Shown here in pieces: positions 1 through 5,608 of a stretch of 5,608 bases of DNA. The position numbers were made by a program, and so were the translations under genes. A model generated the notes under the pieces. That model was not told where the DNA came from, made no database searches, and was given only the letters and a program-made list of their open reading frames with translations. How positions within the stretch are numbered: position 1 is the first letter of the stretch; the number at the start of each line of letters is the position of its first letter. Source of the DNA: Flavipsychrobacter stenotrophus (GTDB lineage: Bacteria > Bacteroidota > Bacteroidia > Chitinophagales > Chitinophagaceae); NCBI GenBank assembly GCA_947372365.1, contig CANBTK010000175.1, positions 1 through 5,608 on the forward strand. The letters run 5' to 3'.

Positions 1-644
1 ATGCCATTAACAAAGTACTTACTGGCACTGTAGATAAGCCTTATATCACCTTTAGTTCGGACGACGGGCTATGGAACAACCTGAAGGCTGCTGAGATACT
101 GAATGAATACAACGCCAAAGCCTGTTTTTTCATAAACCCGGGCATAGTGGGTGTTACGGATACCGATAAAGTAAAGAAATATTGTGTGGAGCAACTCCAG
201 TTCCACCCCGTAAAGTTTATGAATTGGGATGAGGTGGGGCTGTTGCAAAAACAGGGCCACGAGATAGGCAACCACACCATGCTGCACATGAATGTTGCGG
301 CAGCAAGCGAGCAACAAATAACCGATGACCTGGGCGAGTCGCTGCAAATACTGCGCAGGCAGTGTGGCAGCGGGGTGGGGCACTTCGCATTCCCGTTTGG
401 CCGGTTCTTCCATTTTAGTAAAGTGGGCAGGAAGGCCGTTTTTGAAACCGGGCACACCTCATGCGCTACTGCCGAAAGGGGCTGCCACATAAACCCGGCC
501 GCACCCATTACCGCGCCGGAACTATGCATACGCAGGGACCATGTGGTGCTGGGCTGGGATATGCGCCACATCATGTACTTCCTTGCCAATAGTGCCAAAC
601 AAGTTACTGCCCAAAACAATTATTACCCCGAATCTTTCCAATGA
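1..644 (+). CDS. Polysaccharide deacetylase family protein (NodB-type), 5' end missing
   Basis: The reading frame is open from position 3 to the TGA at 642-644 (213 visible residues), so the start lies left of the window. The NodB fold is recognisable by its metal-binding motifs in order: TFSSDDG at visible residues 16-22 (usual form TFDDG, giving the Asp-Asp pair), NHTMLH at about 90-95 (the H-x3-H metal ligands), and FAFPFGRF near 128 (the motif-3 RPPY/YPFG equivalent). Family members are metal-dependent carbohydrate esterase 4 enzymes that remove N-acetyl groups from sugars of surface polymers or their precursors. The stop overlaps the start of the formyltransferase gene, so the two are probably co-translated and act in one pathway. 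Odd points: the two serines inserted before the Asp pair, and no obvious late family motifs (DxxDW, LxH). I see no membrane segment in the visible part. The family is fairly certain; the substrate is unknown. Confidence 0.87.
   Translation, partial: AINKVLTGTVDKPYITFSSDDGLWNNLKAAEILNEYNAKACFFINPGIVGVTDTDKVKKYCVEQLQFHPVKFMNWDEVGLLQKQGHEIGNHTMLHMNVAAASEQQITDDLGESLQILRRQCGSGVGHFAFPFGRFFHFSKVGRKAVFETGHTSCATAERGCHINPAAPITAPELCIRRDHVVLGWDMRHIMYFLANSAKQVTAQNNYYPESFQ
641..644 (+). promoter_or_regulatory. ATGA stop/start overlap (translational coupling)
   Basis: The ATG of the formyltransferase gene (641-643) overlaps the TGA of the deacetylase gene (642-644). There is no purine-rich ribosome-binding sequence just upstream (the preceding bases are pyrimidine-rich), so start by re-initiation of terminating ribosomes is the likely mechanism. 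This fixes the start of the downstream gene and ties the two products in expression. Confidence 0.75.
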
Positions 645-1417
645 AAATAGCTATACTTTCTACTTCGCCCTACGGTACGCTGGGCCATCACCTGCCTTCA
701 TTATTCCAATGCAAGGATATTGAGGTAACCATGGTAATAGTGGCACCCGGCCTTGTTGCGAGTAAAAGCAAAAGGTACAAGAGGCTGTTTAAAAAGATAC
801 TGAAGATAGGCGTACTGGGTGCCATGAACGGCGTTAAGATGCGAAAATGGTACACGGAGGATATAAAGCAGTACACTGATATCGCCAATGCCGAAACCTT
901 CTGCAAAGAGCATAACATACCCTTCGCCACAGCGCCTTCTACCAACAGCCCCGAAACACAACACCTGCTCAGGGAATCAGGTGCCGAAGTTGCCCTTAGC
1001 CTGGGCAATGGCTATATCAACCAGAAGGTTTTCAGCATACCCCGGTATGGCATGGTAAACATACACCACGAAGTTTTGCCTCAGTACCAGAATGCGCAAA
1101 GCATTATATGGGAGATTTATAATGGCTCTACCGATACAGGCTACACCATACATAAAATAAACAAAGAAATAGACAAGGGCGAGGTATTGTACCAGGAAAA
1201 ACTACCCATTGTTTTCAGGGATACGCTGGCAGATACCGTAGCCTTTAATTACGCCCGCCTTTTCGATGCCTCGGCCAAGGGGCTGGTGAAGCTATTGTCC
1301 CACTTTGATGAGTATTACAGCAATGCTAAACCTCAGGGCAAGGGCACCTCATACACCACGCCATCATACAGGCAGTTCATGAAAATTGAGCAGCAGTTTA
1401 AGAAGCTGAAAGGGTAA
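641..1417 (+). CDS. Formyltransferase family protein (PurN/Fmt/ArnA-type fold), likely sugar N-formyltransferase
   Basis: Complete 258-residue protein. The N-terminus MKIAILSTSPYG is a Rossmann-like beta strand and loop. The hallmark formyltransferase core is present: N140-I-H142 followed by LPQY at 146-149, then TGYTIH at 166-171 and D178-KGEVL. The Asn/His/Asp triad has the same 38-residue Asn-to-Asp separation as E. coli PurN (N106, H108, D144). Family members move a formyl group from N10-formyltetrahydrofolate to an amine. The protein lacks the second domain of methionyl-tRNA formyltransferase. It differs from PurN in its long basic N-terminal insert (residues 42-70, many Lys/Arg) and basic C-terminus, so neither housekeeping role fits well. 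Its ATG lies inside the stop of the upstream deacetylase gene (ATGA), implying translational coupling. A role in N-formylating an amino sugar of a surface glycan is inferred from that pairing. The cytoplasmic location is inferred from the lack of a signal peptide. Confidence 0.87.
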   Translation: MKIAILSTSPYGTLGHHLPSLFQCKDIEVTMVIVAPGLVASKSKRYKRLFKKILKIGVLGAMNGVKMRKWYTEDIKQYTDIANAETFCKEHNIPFATAPSTNSPETQHLLRESGAEVALSLGNGYINQKVFSIPRYGMVNIHHEVLPQYQNAQSIIWEIYNGSTDTGYTIHKINKEIDKGEVLYQEKLPIVFRDTLADTVAFNYARLFDASAKGLVKLLSHFDEYYSNAKPQGKGTSYTTPSYRQFMKIEQQFKKLKG

Positions 1418-1556
1418 GGCCAATCACTCTTCAAAAATACGCACAAGTGGAGTTGCCTTTGTGCATTCTCTTTGCGCTGCCTCTGCGTTCTTAGCGTTAA
1501 ATTGCTAGATGCAGGTGTGGGTTGTCTATAAGGGTAAATTTTGATCAGTGGCTAGC
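1418..1556. other. Convergent intergenic spacer without a gene
   Basis: This is non-coding sequence between the ends of the formyltransferase and purC genes. I see no credible short gene. It contains the GCG-rich degenerate repeat listed separately, and it leads into the purC terminator. No clear plus-strand terminator with a T-tract follows the formyltransferase stop, so plus-strand transcripts may run into the hairpin at 1565-1589 or end by another mechanism. Confidence 0.6.
1456..1502. repeat. Degenerate short-period repeat of CTTTGCG/CTCTGCG units
   Basis: The stretch holds four imperfect units: CCTTTGTGC, CTCTTTGCGC, CTCTGCG and TTAGCG, spaced 10-14 bases apart and ending in TTAAA. On the minus strand it reads as TTTAACGC followed by further AACGC/GCGCAAAG-like units. 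From general knowledge, similar GCAAAG/ACGC-rich strings are scattered between genes in many Bacteroidota and other bacteria, so I take it as a copy or remnant of a dispersed intergenic repeat. Membership in a named family cannot be shown from one copy. Confidence 0.45.
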
Positions 1557-1589
1557 AAAAAAAAGCGAACCACTGAAACAGGGGTTCGC
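1557..1589 (-). terminator. Rho-independent terminator of purC
   Basis: Arms 1565-1571 (GCGAACC) and 1583-1589 (GGTTCGC) are perfectly complementary over 7 bp. Inside, CTG (1573-1575) pairs with CAG (1579-1581) around an AAA loop, with a single A/G mismatch between the two stem parts. An eight-A run at 1557-1564 becomes a U-tract directly after the hairpin on the minus strand. The hairpin lies about 25 bases past the purC stop. The plus strand has no T-run after the stem, so the terminator is directional. Confidence 0.88.
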
Positions 1590-1613
1590 CAAATATTAGT
1601 ACTGTATTACAAT

Positions 1614-2546
1614 TTATGCAGTCTGCTGTACATCAATCTCGCCAATAGCTTCCGCGATTTTGCTTTCCATTTCTTTGAAATTCATGTCGTTCTTCATAAA
1701 GGTTTTGCCTGTAACTACTTCATACAGCTCTATGTAGCGCTCTGATATCTGTCCAGCTATTTCGTCAGTCATTTCAGGCACTTCCTGGCCGTCTTTGCCC
1801 TGGAAGCCATTATCCATCAGCCACTCGCGTACAAACTCTTTTGAAAGTTGTTTCTGAGGCTCGCCAGCTTTCTGGCGCTCTTCGTAGCCTTCCATATAAA
1901 AGTACCTGGAGCTATCAGGGGTGTGTATTTCGTCAATCAGGTAAATGGTATTGCCTATTTTACCAAACTCATACTTGGTATCAACCAGTATCAGCCCACG
2001 GCCCTTGGCTATTTCGCGGCCACGCTCAAATAAAGCAAGCGTGTATTTTTCCAGCTGCTCATACTCTTTCTCGCTGATAAGCCCGCTCGATATGATTTCC
2101 TCACGGCTTATGTCTTCGTCGTGGCCTACGTGTGCCTTGGTTGTTGGCGTAAGTATAGGCTGCGGGAAAAAGTCATTCTCTTTCATGCCTTCAGGCATTG
2201 TTATGCCGCAAAGCTCCCTTTTGCCGCTTTTATAAGTGCGCCATGCATGGCCTGTAAGGTTGCCCCTTACCACCATTTCCACCGGATAGGTTTCACATTT
2301 ATAACCAATAGTAGTATTAGGCAGCGGGGTACTTATTTTCCAGTTAGGCACAATATCCTGCGTAGCATCAAGGAACTGGGCTGCAATCTGGTTAAGTACC
2401 TGCCCCTTATAAGGGATAGGGCGTGGCAGCACTACATCGAATGCAGAAATGCGGTCGCTTACTATCATTACCATGTACTTATCGTCAATGGTGTACACAT
2501 CGCGTACTTTTCCTTTATAGAAATTTGTTTGGCCGGGTAAATTCAT
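1614..2546 (-). CDS. purC: Phosphoribosylaminoimidazole-succinocarboxamide synthase (SAICAR synthase)
   Basis: This cytoplasmic enzyme of de novo purine synthesis joins CAIR and L-aspartate using ATP to make SAICAR. The 310-residue protein has the family landmarks in order: the nucleotide-binding start GKVRDVY (residues 12-18), the signature [12 protein letters not shown] (about 30-41), [14 protein letters not shown] in the first third, [18 protein letters not shown] before the middle, and the second signature [13 protein letters not shown] near residue 205-220. The length matches the long bacterial/yeast-type enzyme (yeast Ade1 is close to 306) rather than the short 230-240-residue form. I chose the ATG at 2544-2546 because the protein there begins [18 protein letters not shown], and because the upstream in-frame candidates (ATG 2589-2591, TTG 2601-2603) lie within or above the predicted promoter. 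It is flanked by its own promoter and terminator, so it is probably monocistronic. Nothing is damaged or missing. Confidence 0.97.
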   Translation of the reverse strand: MNLPGQTNFYKGKVRDVYTIDDKYMVMIVSDRISAFDVVLPRPIPYKGQVLNQIAAQFLDATQDIVPNWKISTPLPNTTIGYKCETYPVEMVVRGNLTGHAWRTYKSGKRELCGITMPEGMKENDFFPQPILTPTTKAHVGHDEDISREEIISSGLISEKEYEQLEKYTLALFERGREIAKGRGLILVDTKYEFGKIGNTIYLIDEIHTPDSSRYFYMEGYEERQKAGEPQKQLSKEFVREWLMDNGFQGKDGQEVPEMTDEIAGQISERYIELYEVVTGKTFMKNDMNFKEMESKIAEAIGEIDVQQTA

Positions 2547-2577
2547 GCGAATTACGATTAATAATTTTTTCGGGCTG

Positions 2578-2585
2578 CAAAGATA
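2578..2585 (-). promoter_or_regulatory. Bacteroidota-type -7 promoter element for purC
   Basis: On the minus strand the bases read TATCTTTG, a full match to the Bacteroidota sigma-ABfr -7 consensus TAnnTTTG. A TTG lies 15 bases upstream, shorter than the usual 19-21 spacing, so the -33 element is weak. Transcription would start near 2570, giving a leader of about 25 bases before the chosen ATG. The leader is AT-rich with no Shine-Dalgarno sequence, as is usual in this phylum. Confidence 0.62.
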
Positions 2586-2654
2586 AGGCATATATTGATA
2601 CAACGATTAGTTGATATTTAAATTTGGTTAGTTTGTTTCCCTAAGCTTAACACA

Positions 2655-2668
2655 TGCCCAACAGGGCA
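2655..2668. repeat. Small hairpin in the purC-lysE divergent spacer
   Basis: TGCCC (2655-2659) and GGGCA (2664-2668) form a perfect 5-bp stem around an AACA tetraloop, about 30 bases before the LysE-family start. It could be part of that gene's leader or a small operator half-pair. It has no T-tract on either strand, so a terminator role is unlikely. The structure is too short to be sure that it matters. Confidence 0.35.
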
Positions 2669-2699
2669 ATACCACCAATTAGTGTATCTTGCCACCCGT

Positions 2700-3335
2700 A
2701 TGCAGTTGCAAGTTTTAGATGCAGCCTGGAAAGGCATCCTTATAGGTTTGTTCATGGCAATATCTGTAGGGCCTACCCTGTTTGCTGTTATTAAGTACAG
2801 TATGCAGCACAATTACAAAGCTGGCTTAGCCTTTGTGTTGGGGGTTTCCGTGAGTGATATTATGTACGTTACCATTGCCAACTTTGCGGTTTCGTTTTTA
2901 ACCGAGCTGGGCAAGTACAGTAACTATATTGGCTATGGTGGGGCTGTTTTACTCATTTCGGTAGGGCTGTCCGGCCTGCTGCGGAAGATTAAAGCCCAGC
3001 GGCCAGGCAAAACCAATCTGGTTATAAGTGGTGGGCGCTATGTGCGCATCTGGTTTAGCGGCTGGCTTATCAATTCCATCAACCCCGGCGTTATCATCAG
3101 CTGGCTTGCAGCCGTAACGGCAACTGCTGGCAAAAGCGGCGGCTACCGTTTTGTCCTCTTCGGCATATGCCTGGGCATCATACTTGGCATTGATTTCCTT
3201 AAAATTGCCCTTGCCGAGCGCATCAGGCTACTACTTACTCCCCGCAGGATAATTTACACCCAGCGTGCGCTTGCTGGCGTTATTCTGGTACTGGGCGTTT
3301 TGCTGTTTATTAAAACTCTGGTTGCCAAAGGTTAG
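2700..3335 (+). CDS. LysE family translocator (inner-membrane exporter)
   Basis: This 211-residue hydrophobic protein has six likely membrane helices, at about residues 10-31, 41-66, 76-94, 117-140, 150-172 and 191-207. That matches the LysE/RhtB exporter family in number and length (usually 200-220). Family features are the first-helix pattern GLFMAISVGPTLFAVI (residues 16-31, matching the usual G-x-x-x-S-P-G-P region, with SVGP here), AGLAFVLGVSVSD at 41-53, and the conserved Asn-Pro pair at 128-129 in helix 4. Known members export amino acids or similar small molecules by proton exchange; the substrate here cannot be told. I chose the ATG at 2700, which begins shortly before helix 1. A GTG at 2682 would add six residues and cannot be excluded. 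There is no Shine-Dalgarno sequence. The gene stands alone, divergent from purC, and no adjacent regulator is seen. Confidence 0.9.
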   Translation: MQLQVLDAAWKGILIGLFMAISVGPTLFAVIKYSMQHNYKAGLAFVLGVSVSDIMYVTIANFAVSFLTELGKYSNYIGYGGAVLLISVGLSGLLRKIKAQRPGKTNLVISGGRYVRIWFSGWLINSINPGVIISWLAAVTATAGKSGGYRFVLFGICLGIILGIDFLKIALAERIRLLLTPRRIIYTQRALAGVILVLGVLLFIKTLVAKG

Positions 3336-3345
3336 CAATGCAAGC

Positions 3346-3380
3346 AGCCAATCATCCACCATTTGGCTATTGTTTCTTTA
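3346..3380 (+). terminator. Possible weak terminator of the LysE-family gene
   Basis: AGCCAA (3346-3351) pairs perfectly with TTGGCT (3363-3368) around an 11-base loop. The stem is followed by a broken T-rich stretch (ATTGTTTCTTT). It begins 10 bases after the lysE stop. The stem is short and the T-tract interrupted, so it would be an inefficient terminator if it works. Confidence 0.4.
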
Positions 3381-3433
3381 CCCGCTAAAGGCCTCGGGCG
3401 CGTAAATTTTTTTTCCGGCTTTGGTTCCTGCAA

Positions 3434-3441
3434 TAAGTTTG
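3434..3441 (+). promoter_or_regulatory. Second, upstream -7 promoter candidate for the prc gene
   Basis: TAAGTTTG fits the Bacteroidota -7 consensus TAnnTTTG. A start near 3448 would give a leader of about 90 bases containing the inverted repeat at 3466-3512. I see no TTTG at the usual -33 spacing, only T-rich sequence, so this is weaker evidence than for the proximal element. Confidence 0.35.
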
Positions 3442-3465
3442 TAAATTCACCTGATATTTAACCCC

Positions 3466-3512
3466 AATGTAGTTTTTGATTAAGTTTTTATTAACAGCAT
3501 TTAATCTACATT
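3466..3512. repeat. Interrupted inverted repeat overlapping the prc promoter
   Basis: Left arm: AATGTA (3466-3471), a six-base GTTTTT interruption, then GATTAA (3478-3483). Right arm: TTAATC (3501-3506) directly followed by TACATT (3507-3512). The arms pair over 12 bp with one bulge and enclose about 17 bases. The right arm includes most of the proximal -7 element. It could be an operator or a leader structure, but AT-rich DNA makes chance matches easier. Confidence 0.4.
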
Positions 3513-3514
3513 TG
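3507..3514 (+). promoter_or_regulatory. Proximal -7 promoter element for the prc gene
   Basis: TACATTTG is a full match to the Bacteroidota -7 consensus TAnnTTTG. Transcription would start near 3521, about 17 bases before the ATG at 3538. A T-run at 3485-3489 sits roughly where the -33 element should be but is not a clean TTTG. A purine-rich AAAGGA lies at 3530-3535, just before the start codon. Confidence 0.55.
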
Positions 3515-3537
3515 TTATAATTATTAAGTAAAGGACT

Positions 3538-5608
3538 ATGCTGAGATTCATGAAGAATAAAATACTGATACCGCTTTTAATAGTAAGTGCACTGGCTGCA
3601 TTTTTTTCATTTAAATATACCGCAGGCACAAAACGGTCTTCGGAAGATAAGAGGAAGCTGGTATTGGAAACAGTGATGGCTGCAGTAAAACACGACCACT
3701 TTTCGCCCCGCCCTATTGACGATACATTTTCAACTCGGGTGTTTCATAAAGTAATGGATGTATTTGATAATGGCAAAATATTTTTCAACAAACAGGATGC
3801 TGCACGCCTGGGCGAATACGAGTTTAAAATTGACGACGAAATTAGGGTTAGTTCACTTGAGTTCTTCGATACTTTCGATGTCATTTACCAGAGGAGCATT
3901 GACAGGGCTGAAAAATACTATCCGCAGATATTGTCGAAGCCATTCAGCTTTAGTGCTGATGAGCGCGTAGAAGACAGGCTGCAGCTGGACCCTAAAAAAG
4001 ATGAGTATGCTGATGGCGAAAAAGGCCTTATGGAGAAGTGGAGGAAGGTGTTGAAATTCAGGGCACTGGAAAAATATGTGGACCTTAAAGACGCGCAAGA
4101 AAAGAAACTGGTTGATTCGCCTAAGATGAAAACCAAGACAGATGTGGAGTTCGAAGCGCAGGCCAGGGAAGACGTAAAGAAGACCTACCAAAGGGTATTC
4201 AAAAGCCTACATAAGCTGAAGGATGATGACCGTTTTACTTTCTTCATTAATGCAATTGCAGGCGCACAAGACCCGCATACTGACTACCTGCCACCAGTAG
4301 ACAAAGCCAGCTTTGAAACCATGATGAGTGGTAGCTTCTTTGGCATAGGCGCGCAGCTTAAAGAAAACCCTGACGATGGCAAAATAAGCATTACTGCTAT
4401 AGTAACCGGCAGCCCATCGTGGAAGCAAGGGGAGCTTAAGGCAGAGGATGAAATTGTAAGCGTTGCACAGGGCGATAAAACTCCTGTTGATGTTACAGGC
4501 TTCGAAATAAATGATGTAGTGAAACTGATACGTGGCGATAAAGGGACTGAAGTGCGCCTCACCGTTAAAAAGAAAGACGGCACCATAAAAGTTGTACCTA
4601 TAATAAGGGACGTAGTGAAGCTGGAAGAAACATTTGCCAAGTCGGCGATTATTAACAGCAAGAGCAGCAAAATAGGCTACATACGCCTGCCTGAGTTTTA
4701 TGCCGATTTCAACCACACCAGCGGGCGCAGGTGCGCTACCGACATAATGGAAGAAGTGGTGAAGCTGAAGAAGGAAGGCGTTGCTGGCATCATTTTAGAT
4801 TTGCGTGGCAATGGCGGAGGTTCGCTGGGAGACGTTGTGGAAATGTCGGGCATATTTGTAGGCAAAGGCCCTGTAGTACAGGTTAAAAACAGCAATGCCG
4901 CAGTAAACGTATTGAGGTCGCAGGTAACCGATACCGCTATTTATTCAGGCCCATTCGCTATAATGGTTGATGAAGGCAGCGCATCGGCATCAGAGATACT
5001 GGCAGCAGCCATGCAGGACTATAAGCGTGCTATAATAATAGGCGCTCCTACTTATGGCAAGGGGACTGTACAAAAGATGGTGCCGCTTGATGAAATGCTG
5101 AACCCAATGACCCGGATACAATTGCAGAATGGCGCTGACAGTGCTGACCCTAACATTGGCTCACTTAAGCTGACTATGGAGAAATTCTACAGGGTAAGCG
5201 GTGGCTCTACACAGCTTAAAGGCGTAGTGCCTGACATACAGCTGCCTGATGCTTACGATTATATTGATGATGATGAATTAGGGGAACGCCGCAACAAATC
5301 GGCACTGGCTTATGACGAAATACCAGCAGCTACCTACAACAAATCGAACAAGGTATATAGTGTGGACCAACTCGCTAAAATGAGCAAAAGCAGGGTAGAA
5401 GTAAACCCAATCTTTAAGCTGATAGAACAGAACAGCGAAGTAAGGAAGAAGAAAATGGACAACAATACTGTGGCGCTAAACGAGAAACAATACCGTAAAG
5501 AGCAGGAAGAAATGAAAGCCCTTAACAAGAAAATGGACGAAATAACCAAAAGTGCAGCAACCCTTGAAATGTCTAATATAGCAGCTGATAACAGCCGCAT
5601 TAATGAAG
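3538..5608 (+). CDS. prc: Carboxy-terminal processing protease (Prc/Tsp, peptidase family S41A), 3' end missing
   Basis: The frame is open from the ATG at 3538 to the window edge (690 residues, no stop). Order of parts: a signal peptide or anchor (basic start, hydrophobic 9-25, no lipobox Cys); an N-terminal helical domain (about 30-240) ending in DPHTDYLPP (245-253); a PDZ domain starting FFGIGAQL (about 267-357); the S41 core with IGYIRLPEF (379-387) and LDLRGNGGG (420-428); and the catalytic site. Ser483, Asp494 and Lys508 match E. coli Prc S430, D441 and K455 with identical spacing, giving a Ser-Lys dyad. KFYRV and KGVVPDI follow, then a Lys/Glu-rich C-terminal domain (from about 585) as in long Prc proteins. 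Such enzymes cut periplasmic proteins from the C-terminus; E. coli Prc degrades the peptidoglycan hydrolase MepS. An in-frame TAA at 3529 limits the start to 3538 or the ATG at 3550. From the usual family length, little is likely missing. Confidence 0.95.
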   Translation, partial: MLRFMKNKILIPLLIVSALAAFFSFKYTAGTKRSSEDKRKLVLETVMAAVKHDHFSPRPIDDTFSTRVFHKVMDVFDNGKIFFNKQDAARLGEYEFKIDDEIRVSSLEFFDTFDVIYQRSIDRAEKYYPQILSKPFSFSADERVEDRLQLDPKKDEYADGEKGLMEKWRKVLKFRALEKYVDLKDAQEKKLVDSPKMKTKTDVEFEAQAREDVKKTYQRVFKSLHKLKDDDRFTFFINAIAGAQDPHTDYLPPVDKASFETMMSGSFFGIGAQLKENPDDGKISITAIVTGSPSWKQGELKAEDEIVSVAQGDKTPVDVTGFEINDVVKLIRGDKGTEVRLTVKKKDGTIKVVPIIRDVVKLEETFAKSAIINSKSSKIGYIRLPEFYADFNHTSGRRCATDIMEEVVKLKKEGVAGIILDLRGNGGGSLGDVVEMSGIFVGKGPVVQVKNSNAAVNVLRSQVTDTAIYSGPFAIMVDEGSASASEILAAAMQDYKRAIIIGAPTYGKGTVQKMVPLDEMLNPMTRIQLQNGADSADPNIGSLKLTMEKFYRVSGGSTQLKGVVPDIQLPDAYDYIDDDELGERRNKSALAYDEIPAATYNKSNKVYSVDQLAKMSKSRVEVNPIFKLIEQNSEVRKKKMDNNTVALNEKQYRKEQEEMKALNKKMDEITKSAATLEMSNIAADNSRINE

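Noticed and set aside
1..33. ATG at the first base as a gene start
   Set aside because: That frame stops at the TAG at 31-33; the real deacetylase frame is the one beginning at position 3 and is already open at the window edge.
41..619. A 192-residue open frame on the minus strand
   Set aside because: It is opposite the deacetylase frame, which carries ordered NodB motifs; the minus-strand product has a Ser/Cys/Trp-rich composition typical of antisense frames.
1548..1745. A small plus-strand open frame across the purC terminator
   Set aside because: It begins in the terminator region and then reads antisense to the purC C-terminus; there is no start context or conserved feature.
2685..2691. 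TATCTTG as a -7 promoter element for the LysE-family gene
   Set aside because: It lacks one T of the TAnnTTTG consensus, ends 8 bases before the ATG so the transcript would be almost leaderless, and has no TTG at the -33 distance.
3381..3414. CCCG/CGGG hairpin followed by a T8 run, as a terminator
   Set aside because: The stem is only 4 bp with a 10-base loop, and the T-run starts 8 bases after it, too far for a standard intrinsic terminator.
4207..4716. Long open frames on the minus strand at 4207-4716 and 4284-4670
   Set aside because: They lie opposite the protease gene, whose PDZ and S41 motifs run continuously through the region; the minus-strand proteins show no recognisable family features.
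1..5608. CRISPR array, tRNA/rRNA genes, insertion sequence or phage genes
   Set aside because: Reading both strands I found no regularly spaced direct repeats, no tRNA-like cloverleaf, no transposase or integrase motifs and no terminal inverted repeats with target duplications.

Overview
The window reads as a chromosomal segment from a member of the Bacteroidota, probably near the Chitinophagaceae/Sphingobacteriia; that placement is inference. Reasons: moderate GC content with AT-rich spacers, starts with little or no Shine-Dalgarno sequence, Bacteroidota-type -7 promoter elements (TAnnTTTG) ahead of two genes, frequent ATA and AGG codons, and a long-form Prc-type protease with a C-terminal extension.

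Layout. Positions 1-644 (+) hold the 3' part of a NodB-type polysaccharide deacetylase gene that begins before the window. It overlaps by ATGA a complete formyltransferase gene (641-1417, +). A convergent spacer (1418-1613) follows, with a degenerate GCG-rich repeat and a clear rho-independent terminator for the opposing gene. purC (SAICAR synthase, minus strand, 1614-2546) comes next with its own promoter. Divergent from it is a LysE-family six-helix transporter (2700-3335, +). A 202-base spacer (3336-3537) carries a possible lysE terminator, one good and one weaker promoter candidate, and an inverted repeat overlapping the good one. The last and largest gene, a periplasmic carboxy-terminal processing protease (Prc/Tsp, family S41), starts at 3538 and runs off the right edge.

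How the genes relate. The deacetylase and formyltransferase look like the end of an operon for making or modifying a surface sugar: one enzyme could expose an amine and the other could N-formylate it. purC, lysE and prc look like independently transcribed genes: purine synthesis, small-molecule export and envelope proteolysis. I see no tRNA, rRNA, CRISPR array, insertion sequence or phage gene. The most interesting item is the translationally coupled deacetylase/formyltransferase pair; the rest is ordinary core-genome content with some regulatory detail.
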